Positions 55,420 to 64,000 of a stretch of DNA of 64,000 bases are shown piece after piece. The notes below the pieces were generated by a model, which saw nothing but the letters and a program-made list of their open reading frames with translations, made no database searches and was not told where the DNA came from. The stretch covers positions 155,681 through 219,680 of the forward strand of contig CALJKW010000013.1 in assembly GCA_937980205.1 (NCBI GenBank), in the 5' to 3' direction. Position numbers and translations under genes: made by a program. The stretch comes from an uncultured Myxococcales bacterium. Lineage in GTDB: Bacteria > Myxococcota > Myxococcia > Myxococcales > Myxococcaceae. How positions within the stretch are numbered: position 1 is the first letter of the stretch; every line of letters starts with the position of its first letter.

Positions 55420-57342
55420 CTACGCCGGAAGCAGTCGAACGAGCTCTTCGTACAGCGCCGCACCTTCGCCCGCGTCCGTCACGCGCGCCGCGGTCAGCGC
55501 GTTCGGGCAGCCACCGTTCGACACGTGCCCGCCCTTCGGCATCAGGGCGACGTCGCGCCGCTGCCTCGCGTCGTGCCGAACCACCACCTCGATGGAGGCG
55601 AGGCGCGACTCCAGCCTCGCCCGCCCGCCGTCGGGAACTCCTGCGGCCGAGTCCGGGTGCACCGTCACCTCCGCGCGCGCCGGGGGCCCGTTCACCCACT
55701 GCGAGCTCTGCGACTTCTCGCTCGAGAGCGCCATCAGCTTCATCGGCCACTCGGCGCTGACGCCCACCTCGGGCGCCGGCGCGCGGTGAATCAGGTTCAC
55801 GCGGCCCGTCGCGGTCGGGAACTTCAAGTCGTGGAACAGCACCTTCGGAGCGAGCGGGTTCCGCACCGGCGGCCCGCTCTCGAGCTGCTCGAGCGTCACC
55901 CCCTTCGGGGCGAGCTTCGTCTTCACGACGCGCTCCTTCCACTCGCGCGCGGTGCCGGCCATCACGTCGGAGAGCCCCACGCGCGCGGCGAGCGCCTGGA
56001 TGATCTCGAGGTCGCTCTTCACGCCGGGCGGCGGCGCGACCACCGGCTTCGCGACGCCGAGGTAGTGATGCCCGTACGCGCCGAGGAGGTCGTCGGCCTC
56101 GAGCAGCGTCGTCGTCGGCAGCACCAGCGTCGCGAGCCTCGCGGTGTCGGTGAGGAAGCTGTCGACCACGACGGTGAATTCCCGCGACGCGATCGCCCGC
56201 GCCACGGCGTGCGAGTCGGGCAGCATCGCGACCGGGTTGCCGCAGGTGATCCACATCGCGCGAATGGGCGGCTCCGACGCGGCCATCACGTCGTGCGCGA
56301 AGGTGATCTCGCAGACCGTGCGCGGCGCCGCGCCGGTGCGGAAGCCGACGTCGAACGCCATGCGCCGCGCGAAGTAGAACGACACGCCGCCGCCGGGTAC
56401 GTCGAGGTTGCCGCTCACCGCGGCGAGCGCGTCGAGGGCCCGGACCGTCGCCGCTCCGGCGCTGCGCCGCTGCAGGCCCCAGCCGACGAGGATGGCGCAC
56501 GGCTTCTCGGGGCCCAGGCGGCGCGCGAGATCTTCCGCGACCTCCTCCGGGACTTCGGCGTCGCGGCACCACTCGGCCGCCGGCCGCGAGAGCGCCAGCG
56601 CGCGGAACTCGGGCAGGTGATCGCAGTACGTCGCGGCGCGCGGGTCGTCCCAGCCGCGCTCGAACAGGATGCGCGCGACGGCCATCGCGAGGGCGAAGTC
56701 TCCGCCCGGCTTCACCTGCACGTAGCGCTCGCACGAGTCCGCGGTGCGGTGCCGGACCGGGTCGATGAGCACGAGCTTCGTGCCCTTCTTCCGCGCCTCG
56801 AGCAGCACCGGCAGCGTGTGCGGCGACGACACGTGCACGTTCTTGCCCCACAAGAGCACGTGCCGGCTGTTGAGCAGGTCGAACAGGTCGTTCGAGTCCT
56901 CGACGCCGAAGTCGGTGAGCTGCGCCTCGTCGCCCGCGCCGGAGCAGATGTCTCCGCGCTTGCCAGTGCACGGCCCGTACGCCTCGAAGAACCGCTCGGT
57001 CAGCAGCTTCAAGAGGCCCAGCGAGCCGCCGCTGCGGTAGTGGAAGATCGCCCCCGGCCCCGACTCGCGCTTGATCGCCTCGAGCCGCGCGGCTGCGAAG
57101 TCGAGCGCCTCGTCCCACGACACCTTCACCAGCGCGCCGCTCTTTCGCAGCAGCGGCGAGGTCAGGCGCTCGGGCGAGCGCTGCGTCTCGAGGAACTGCG
57201 CCGTCCGGTAACACAGGAAGCCGCGCGTGACCGGATGATCCCGATCGCCTGAGATGCGCGTGACTTCGCCGTTCTCGACGGTGGCGACGATGCGGCACGC
57301 ATCGGGGCAGTCGCGGTTGCAGGTCGTCTTGCGCAGCTCCAT
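55420..57342 (-). CDS. Molybdopterin-dependent oxidoreductase with N-terminal 4Fe-4S cluster
   Basis: The product has 640 residues from the ATG at 57340-57342; no Tat signal is present. The 4Fe-4S motif is CNRDCPDACR with a fourth Cys in GFLCYRTAQF. The molybdopterin domains have SWDEALDFAAARLEAI, SGGSLGLLKLL, CSGAGDEAQ, VLLWGKNVHVSSPHTLPVL (bis-MGD binding) and TCGNPVAMLPDS. The C-terminal about 110 residues are the molydopterin dinucleotide-binding domain. The presumed Mo ligand region DICSGAGDEA offers Cys or Ser. The substrate is unknown. It is divergent (83 bases) from a lipoprotein with haem motifs that could pass electrons. Confidence 0.9.
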   Translation of the reverse strand: MELRKTTCNRDCPDACRIVATVENGEVTRISGDRDHPVTRGFLCYRTAQFLETQRSPERLTSPLLRKSGALVKVSWDEALDFAAARLEAIKRESGPGAIFHYRSGGSLGLLKLLTERFFEAYGPCTGKRGDICSGAGDEAQLTDFGVEDSNDLFDLLNSRHVLLWGKNVHVSSPHTLPVLLEARKKGTKLVLIDPVRHRTADSCERYVQVKPGGDFALAMAVARILFERGWDDPRAATYCDHLPEFRALALSRPAAEWCRDAEVPEEVAEDLARRLGPEKPCAILVGWGLQRRSAGAATVRALDALAAVSGNLDVPGGGVSFYFARRMAFDVGFRTGAAPRTVCEITFAHDVMAASEPPIRAMWITCGNPVAMLPDSHAVARAIASREFTVVVDSFLTDTARLATLVLPTTTLLEADDLLGAYGHHYLGVAKPVVAPPPGVKSDLEIIQALAARVGLSDVMAGTAREWKERVVKTKLAPKGVTLEQLESGPPVRNPLAPKVLFHDLKFPTATGRVNLIHRAPAPEVGVSAEWPMKLMALSSEKSQSSQWVNGPPARAEVTVHPDSAAGVPDGGRARLESRLASIEVVVRHDARQRRDVALMPKGGHVSNGGCPNALTAARVTDAGEGAALYEELVRLLPA

Positions 57343-57425
57343 GTGGGAGCAAATCTTCGTCACGGATCGTCCACACGCACCAGAGCCATTGCGGCCAGAC
57401 GCAGTGGACCGCATGCATTGAACGC

Positions 57426-58634
57426 ATGATGAGGGGGCTGGTCGGAGTCGGGGTCGTGGTGTCGCTGGTTTCCTGCAGCGGCACCCAGGGTGGTTCGGAC
57501 GGCGGCGTTCAGGCGCTGTGCTCGGCCAGCGGCGAGCAGGTGCTCGCGTCACGGTGCGCGAGCTGCCACGCAGCGGGTGCCGTGCACCGGCAGGACGCAC
57601 CGGCGTGGGTCGCGTTCGATACGGCGGGCGACGTGCAGCGGCACGCCGACGCCATCGTGCAGCGCGCGGTGACGTCGAAGACGATGCCGCCCGGCGCTCC
57701 GCTCGACGACTGCGAGGCGGCCGCGGTCTCCGCCTACGTGGACCAGGTGAAGGCGATGGCCTGCGCGGCCTCTTGCTCCGGACGCGCCTGTGGCGGCGAC
57801 GGCTGCGGTGGTACGTGCGGCGCGTGCGACGACGGTGGCACCTGCGATGACCTCACCGGCCAGTGCCTCGACGACGGCTGCACGCCTTCGTGCGACGGCA
57901 AGTCGTGCGGCGACGACGGCTGCGGAGGCACCTGCGGTTCCTGCTCCGCAGACCAGATGTGCACGAGCGGGCAGTGCACCAGCACCTGTGCTCCGTCGTG
58001 CGCCGGCAAGGCGTGCGGCCCCGACGGCTGCGGCGGCTCGTGCGGCGCCTGCGGCGCCGGCACCGTCTGCAACACCGCCATGGGCACGTGCGCGTCGAGC
58101 TGCACGCCCTCGTGCGCGGGCAAGGCCTGCGGTGACGACGGCTGCGGAGGGTCGTGCGGCAGCTGCTCCGGCGGCCAGAGCTGCAACGCGAGCGGGCAGT
58201 GCGCGTGCGCTCCGCAGTGCAGCGGCAAGAGCTGCGGCCCCGACGGCTGTGGAGGCTCGTGCGGCACGTGCGCCGCCGGCCAGAGCTGCGGCTCGAGCGG
58301 CCAGTGCTCGGCGCCGACTCCGACGTTCGCCGCGAACGTGTGGCCCATCTTCCAGGCGAAGAACTGCACCGGCTCGTGCCACGACGCCTCGTCGCCCTCG
58401 GAAGGGTTGAACCTCAGCAACGCGACGACCGCGTACAACCAGCTCGTCGGCGTGATGGCGGCGCAGTGCAATCGCCTGCGTGTGGCGCGCAACGACGCCG
58501 CGAACAGCTACCTGATGAACAAGCTGACGGGGCAGGGCATGTGCAGCGGCTCGCGGATGCCGCGGAACGGCACGCCGCTGACGGCGGCGCAGCTCGACAC
58601 CGTGCGCGCGTGGATCAACGGCGGCGCGAACTGA
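57426..58634 (+). CDS. Lipoprotein with two cytochrome-c-like ends flanking Cys-rich repeats
   Basis: The product has 402 residues. VGVVVSLVSCSG is a lipoprotein signal (lipid Cys at 17). Residues 30-110 resemble a small cytochrome c: haem motif C44-AS-C47-H48 and candidate distal M87 in TMPPG. Residues 112-300 carry about six Cys-rich units CxPSCxGKxCGxDGCGGxCGxC. The C-terminal 100 residues (ANVWPIFQAKNCTGSCHDAS, MPRNGTPLTAAQLDTVRAWI) match cytochrome domains of the planctomycete/myxobacterial type, but the haem motif is CTGSCH, three residues between Cys. It is divergent from the molybdopterin enzyme, suggesting an electron-transfer pair. Confidence 0.85.
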   Translation: MMRGLVGVGVVVSLVSCSGTQGGSDGGVQALCSASGEQVLASRCASCHAAGAVHRQDAPAWVAFDTAGDVQRHADAIVQRAVTSKTMPPGAPLDDCEAAAVSAYVDQVKAMACAASCSGRACGGDGCGGTCGACDDGGTCDDLTGQCLDDGCTPSCDGKSCGDDGCGGTCGSCSADQMCTSGQCTSTCAPSCAGKACGPDGCGGSCGACGAGTVCNTAMGTCASSCTPSCAGKACGDDGCGGSCGSCSGGQSCNASGQCACAPQCSGKSCGPDGCGGSCGTCAAGQSCGSSGQCSAPTPTFAANVWPIFQAKNCTGSCHDASSPSEGLNLSNATTAYNQLVGVMAAQCNRLRVARNDAANSYLMNKLTGQGMCSGSRMPRNGTPLTAAQLDTVRAWINGGAN

Positions 58635-58658
58635 CCCTCCGAGGTATCTAAGGGGGTC

Positions 58659-60275
<1,617 letters not shown>

Positions 60276-60284
60276 GCAAGACCA

Positions 60285-60395
60285 CCGTTCACCCTGAGCG
60301 GAGCGAGCCCGAAGGGCTGCGCAGTCGAAGGGGGCTCGAAGCCGACGCGCGGCCCGCTTCGACTTCGGCCTTCGGCCTCCGCTCAGCGTGACCGG
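60285..60395. repeat. Dispersed palindromic element (full copy) after pgi
   Basis: Left arm ccgttcaccctgagcgg continuing through agcgagcccgaagggctgc to gtcgaagg; right arm cgcttcgacttcggc through gctcagcgtgaccgg is its imperfect reverse complement. Partial copies occur at 7129, 8005 and 40786. The element fills most of the gap between convergent pgi and the phosphatase gene. Confidence 0.8.
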
Positions 60396-60412
60396 AGCTT
60401 CGGCCTGTCGCT

Positions 60413-61621
60413 TCAGTCAATCTTCGACTTCGACGTGTTGATCTGCCGCGTCTCCGGCTCCACCAGGATCACGCACACGTCGTCATGAAAGTCGCCGGTC
60501 GTGGAGAACTCCTGCCCCTCTTCGACCAGCTCGCTGAGCAGCTGCGTGCCGGGCACGCCGATCTTCCGCTGCGCGCAGTCGGACACGCGCTGCAACCCGA
60601 ACTCCTGCCCATCGGGCCCCTCGACCTCGTAGAGGCCGTCGGTGAACATCAAGATCCGATGCCCGGGACCGAACGGGGCGTTGTGCTTCACCCAGTTCCC
60701 CTCGTCGGTGAGGCCCAGCGGCGGCCCGCGCGTCGCCTCGAGCGACGTCACCTTCTTGTTCACCGAATCCAGGTGCAGCGGGTTCGGGTGCCCCGCCGAC
60801 GCGAAGTACACCTGCTGCTCGATCGGGTCCGCCACCATGCACAGCGCCGTCACGAAGATCTGCTGATCTGCCGAGCGGAAGATCGACCGCAGGTTCCGGT
60901 TCAAGAGCGTCAGGAACTTCTCCGGCCCCAGCGACAGCACCGAGCCCTCGTCGACGAGCGCCCTGAGCAGCCCCGTCACCAGCGCCGCCCGCACGCCGTG
61001 CCCCATCACGTCGAACAGCACGACCGCGCACGGCCCCTTCGGCGAACAGAACTCGGTGAAGAAGTCTCCGCCGACCGGCCCCGCCGGCAGGTACCGGTGC
61101 GCGAACGACACCATGCCGTTCGACCGCGTCGCGCCCATCGGCAGCATCGCCGTCTGGACCTCGCGCGCCATGCGCAGGTCCGCGTTCAGCTCTTCGTTCT
61201 GCCGGCGCAGCTCCTCCGCCACGCGCGCCGCCTCGAGCTGCATACGCTTGCGCTCGATCGCGTACGTCAGCGACCGCAGCAGCACCGCCGGCTCGAGCTT
61301 GTCCTTGATCAGGTAGTCCTGCGCGCCCGACTGCACCGTGCGCAGGCCGAGCGCGTCATCGTCCTCGCCCGTCAGCACGACGATCGGCAGCTTCGGCGCC
61401 GCCTCGTACATCTTCTGAAACGTCTCGATGCCGCGCGTGTCGGGCAGGTTCAGGTCCGACAGGATCACGTCGAACTGGCGCGCAGCGAGGTGCTTGAGCG
61501 CCACCTCGGTCTTCGGCGCGATGACGAGCTCGCTGCCGCTCGAGCGGAGCATGCGCGCCACCAACCCGGCGAACGCGTCGTCGTCTTCCAACATCAGAAT
61601 CTGCAGCGGAGTGCCCAGCAT
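60413..61621 (-). CDS. Response regulator with PP2C-type (RsbU/SpoIIE-like) phosphatase domain
   Basis: The product has 402 residues. REC domain 7-125: acidic pocket EDDD (12-15), phospho-acceptor D56 in ILSDLNLP, Lys in YLIKDKLEP. A coiled coil (RKRMQLEAARVAEELRRQNE) connects to a PP2C-like domain: LPAGPVGGDFFTEF with the metal Asp, LFDVMGHGVRAALVT, FTDGLYEVEG and FHDDVCVILV, which carry the usual four metal-binding Asp regions. Such phosphatases dephosphorylate STAS proteins; one is encoded 42 bases upstream. Phosphorylation of D56 by a nearby kinase would control it. It is convergent with pgi. Confidence 0.92.
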   Translation of the reverse strand: MLGTPLQILMLEDDDAFAGLVARMLRSSGSELVIAPKTEVALKHLAARQFDVILSDLNLPDTRGIETFQKMYEAAPKLPIVVLTGEDDDALGLRTVQSGAQDYLIKDKLEPAVLLRSLTYAIERKRMQLEAARVAEELRRQNEELNADLRMAREVQTAMLPMGATRSNGMVSFAHRYLPAGPVGGDFFTEFCSPKGPCAVVLFDVMGHGVRAALVTGLLRALVDEGSVLSLGPEKFLTLLNRNLRSIFRSADQQIFVTALCMVADPIEQQVYFASAGHPNPLHLDSVNKKVTSLEATRGPPLGLTDEGNWVKHNAPFGPGHRILMFTDGLYEVEGPDGQEFGLQRVSDCAQRKIGVPGTQLLSELVEEGQEFSTTGDFHDDVCVILVEPETRQINTSKSKID

Positions 61622-61663
61622 TTCTACCCCTTCCCTCCCTCGTCCTCGTCCCGTCCGTCGGCG

Positions 61664-62182
61664 TCAATGAAGCCGTTGGGCTTTTTGCTGCTGCATGTAT
61701 TCGATCACGTCCTGCAGCCTCGCCGCGTTCTCGGGCGAGACCTTCGCGAGCGTCTTGTGCGCCTCGAGGATGGTCTCTCCCCAGGCCTCCTTCGACGCGA
61801 ACTCGCCCGGCAGCGCCTCCATGTCGTCCTGCGACGGCATACCCGGGGGCTGCTGCGCCTCGGCCAGGTCGAACAGGTGATCCACGCCCAGCGTGTGCAG
61901 CTGTTCCCGGCAGCGGCCATTGGCCCCGAAGACCGAGACCTTTCCGCCCGACGTCTCACGCACCTGAAGCGAAAGCGCCACAATCACCCCGGCGAAGGTG
62001 CTGTCGACGTACATGCAGTCGCCCAGGTCCAAGTCGAACTCGACGTACCCGCGCCGCACCATCTCCATCACGAAGTCGCGCAAAGGCTGACTGTTCATGT
62101 GCGTTCCACGCCCTTCGACGCGGATCAGCACGTGACCCTGCGGCGTTCCGACCAACACCCGACCTGCTGCGAGCTGAGCCAT
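61664..62182 (-). CDS. STAS-domain anti-sigma-factor antagonist
   Basis: The product has 172 residues. The STAS core reads VLIRVEGRGTHMNSQPLRDF, EFDLDLGDCMYVDSTFAGVI, where the Ser in DSTFAG corresponds to the phosphorylated residue of SpoIIAA/RsbV. The C-terminal about 65 residues are helical (EAWGETILEAHKTLAKVSPE). It lies between a histidine kinase gene (90 bases upstream) and the receiver-PP2C gene (42 bases downstream), forming a partner-switching set on one strand. The matching anti-sigma kinase and sigma factor are not in view. Confidence 0.9.
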   Translation of the reverse strand: MAQLAAGRVLVGTPQGHVLIRVEGRGTHMNSQPLRDFVMEMVRRGYVEFDLDLGDCMYVDSTFAGVIVALSLQVRETSGGKVSVFGANGRCREQLHTLGVDHLFDLAEAQQPPGMPSQDDMEALPGEFASKEAWGETILEAHKTLAKVSPENAARLQDVIEYMQQQKAQRLH

Positions 62183-62272
62183 GAGCGGACTCCATCATGC
62201 GCCGTGCCATCGATTTCGGCGGCGATCAGCTTGGAAAAAGGACTCTCGAGTAACAAGGACCGAGTTGAGCTG

Positions 62273-63599
62273 TTACTCCGGGGTGACGGCCGCTGGGAGG
62301 GGACCGGCACCCCGTGGGGGGAGCAACACGCGAAACGTGCTTCCCTTTCCAACTTCGCTCTCGACCTCGATGCGCCCGCCGTAGTTCTTCACCAGCTGCG
62401 CGCAGATGGAGAGCCCCAGGCCCGTGCCCTGCTCCCGCGACTTCGTCGTGAAGAACGGCTGGAACAGCCGGTCGCGGTGCTCGGGCTTGATCCCCGAGCC
62501 GGTGTCGCTCACGGAGATGAAGGCCTCTCCGTTCTTGCCGGTGCCGGTCTCCACGCGGACCTTCTGCTCGAGCTTGCCCTCGGGAATCGCCTGCGCCGCG
62601 TTCACGAGCAGGTTGAGGAACACCTGCGACAGCCGCACCTCGCTGGCCACCACGCCCGGGGTGTCACCGAGCTCGACCTCGAGCTCCGCGCGCCGGCGGA
62701 TCTCGGCGCGGGCGAGCTGCAGGGTGCCCTCGAGCACGCGGCGGACGTCGATCTCTTTCAGCGTCTGGGAGTCGTCTTTGCGCGCGAGCTGCCGCATGTC
62801 GCGGACGATGCGCGCGATGCGCTGGGCTCCCACGGCGGCCTCGTCGAGGTGCTCGATGAACTGCTGCTTCTCGTAGGCGTCCCGCTCGAGCTTCACGCGC
62901 ATCAGCTCGATGTTGCCGAGCAGGTAGGTGAGGGGATTACCGACCTCGTGCGCGACGCTCGCCGCCAGCAGGCCCATCATCGCCATGCGGTCCGTGTGAT
63001 GGAGGTGGTCCTCCAGCTCCTTCTTGTGCTTCGCGTCTTCGATGAGCCGACGCGTCACCTCGAACAACCGCGACGACAGCAGGTGACCCGCCACGCCCGT
63101 CAGCCCCAGCACGAGCGGCGTCGACAGCTGCCCGCCCAGCGTGATGCCGGCCTGGCTCTGCAGCAGCATGCCGAAGAGCGTGCCCGTGCCGACGGTGGCG
63201 GCGGTCTGTTTGCTGTCGAGCGTGAGCAGACTGACGGCGACGAGCGCCGTTGAGGACCGCGACGGTGAAGCCCGCCACCGCGACCGGGCTCGTGCTCGTC
63301 ACGAAGCTCTGGCGCTGGAGGAGGTAGACGACGGGGATGTCGAAGAACGCGATCGCGTAGCCCGACAGCTCGGCGGCGCGGCGGTTCTTGCGCACCAGCA
63401 CCCACGCGAGCACGGCGACGAGGAGGTAGCCGCTCGCGAGCTTCAGGTCCCACCCGAACGCCAGCGACATCACCCAGAGGGTCGCCACGGCGCCCACGCG
63501 GAGCGGGGTGATGCGGTGCGCGGTCGCGGCCCGCTGCTCGCGGAGCGCTTCATCGGTGCTGATCGGGACAGACGAGTCCAAGGGGCGCCCTGAGGACAC
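62273..63599 (-). pseudogene. Membrane histidine kinase gene split by a frameshift near 63245
   Basis: The N-terminal part (probably from the GTG at 63597-63599 or the TTG at 63579-63581) has four hydrophobic segments (VGAVATLWVMSLAFGWDLKL, YLLVAVLAWVLV, AIAFFDIPVVYLL, VAVAGFTVAVLNGA) in one frame. Right after VLNGA the membrane pattern continues in another frame (LVAVSLLTLDS, GITLGGQLSTPLVLGLTGV) and leads into a complete kinase core: VAHEVGNPLTYLLGN with its His at 62948-62950, LLVNAAQAIP, DTGSGI, FQPFFTTK and GTGLGLSI. Adding two bases (GCGC to GCGCGC) would restore the frame. Either a real mutation or a sequencing error; the gene heads the STAS/PP2C operon. Confidence 0.75.
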
Positions 63600-63672
63600 T
63601 CCTCTAGCGACGAGCGGATCGTGGCGCACGGTTCGGTGACGTGGATCGCTCGACGACTGCGGTTTTCGCGAT

Positions 63673-64000
63673 TTACCGGTTACGGCGCCGCGCCGTGCGG
63701 AGCCGCAGCATGAGCCCCAGCGCGAAGAGCAGCTCAGAGCCGCCCGCCGTGCCGCAGCCGCAGCCGCCCTGCAGGACCTCGCTGCCACCACCACCCGTCC
63801 CGGAGCCCCCGCCCGTCGCGCTGCCGCCGCCGGTCGCCAGGCCTCCACCGGTGCCACTGGCGCCACCGGTCCCGCTGCCGCCGCCGGTCGCGCTGCCGCC
63901 GCCGGTCGCGCTGCCGCCGCCTGCGCCGCCTGCGCCGCCTGCGCCGCCTGCGCCGCCTGCGCCGCCCGCACCGCCCGCGCCGCCTGCGCCGCCCGCGCCG
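63673..64000 (-). CDS. MYXO-CTERM protein, C-terminal end (partial)
   Basis: The window edge cuts off the N-terminal part. The visible about 108 residues begin with Gly-Gly-Ala repeats, then GGGSATGGGSGTGG units, and end with the MYXO-CTERM signal: a GGCGCGTAGG cysteine motif, a hydrophobic helix (SELLFALGLMLRL) and an Arg cluster (RTARRRNR). Such proteins are exported, processed by a myxosortase at the Cys and anchored at the surface. The stop TAA is at 63673-63675. The catalytic or binding part is not in the window. Confidence 0.85.
   Translation of the reverse strand, partial: GAGGAGGAGGAGGAGGAGGAGGAGGAGGGSATGGGSATGGGSGTGGASGTGGGLATGGGSATGGGSGTGGGGSEVLQGGCGCGTAGGSELLFALGLMLRLRTARRRNR
63911..64000. 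repeat. 9-bp tandem repeat (cgccgcctg) coding for Gly-Ala-Gly units
   Basis: Nearly perfect tandem 9-mers cgccgcctg/cgccgcccg run to the window edge, read as Gly-Gly-Ala on the minus strand. Confidence 0.8.

Noticed and set aside
57892..58310. Cys-rich repeats as a toxin or metallothionein
   Set aside because: The CxGKxCGxDGCGGxCGxC units lie within an exported lipoprotein and match the general Cys-repeat type of myxobacterial surface proteins; there is no toxin or immunity context.

Overview
The window looks like chromosome of a myxobacterium (Myxococcota). GC is very high with G/C at most third codon positions. There are two MYXO-CTERM sorting tails (1369-4431 and the partial gene at the right edge), three Hanks-type Ser/Thr kinases, five histidine kinases, many stand-alone receivers, several PEGA or FecR envelope proteins, and an ELWxTDGT-repeat lipoprotein. 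I see no phage, plasmid, insertion sequence, CRISPR array, tRNA or rRNA. Genes are packed tightly: no gene-free stretch exceeds about 250 bases. Same-strand neighbours often share ATGA, and many convergent pairs overlap at their 3' ends.

Left part (1-9.5 kb): the end of a branched-chain amino-acid ABC ATPase, a perfect inverted repeat that contains the stop codons of two convergent genes, a PEGA-like protein, a small coiled-coil protein and the ELW-repeat lipoprotein. Then comes a sulfate uptake and cysteine synthesis operon (sbp-cysT-cysW-cysA-cysK, minus strand) joined by four successive ATGA overlaps. Two of its junctions carry a dispersed repeat that is translated into the N-termini of CysT and CysW.

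Signalling island (9.5-26.5 kb, resuming at 33.4-39.8 kb and 60.4-63.6 kb): Ser/Thr kinases (one with a PilZ-like N-terminus, one with a PEGA C-terminus), membrane and soluble histidine kinases, eight single-domain or hybrid receivers, an FHA protein, STAS proteins, a SixA-type phosphatase and a receiver-PP2C phosphatase. One histidine kinase (62273-63599) is broken by a frameshift, and one receiver (35808-35997) survives only as a C-terminal remnant. A B12-binding radical SAM protein and a PiT phosphate transporter lie within this island.

Biosynthetic cassette (26.7-30.9 kb, plus strand): GNAT acyltransferase, FkbH-like HAD protein, stand-alone acyl carrier protein, MaoC-type hydratase and a cytoplasmic NodB-type deacetylase form one compact operon. 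I could not match this set to a named pathway. It reads as a carrier-protein-based system that makes a small acyl group and places it on an amino sugar freed by the deacetylase. This is the best candidate here for an undescribed system.

Right part (30.9-60.3 kb): a CPA2 antiporter with an overlapping 40-residue membrane microprotein; a kinase / TPR / Cys-repeat lipoprotein operon; a BASS transporter; a saccharopine-dehydrogenase-like enzyme divergent from a TetR regulator; an ABC exporter; an SDR; an ECF sigma / FecR anti-sigma operon with envelope proteins; a TetR-amidohydrolase pair with a 24-bp palindrome at their junction; a molybdopterin oxidoreductase divergent from a lipoprotein with two haem-binding-like motifs; and pgi. 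The window ends inside a MYXO-CTERM protein with a Gly-Ala linker.
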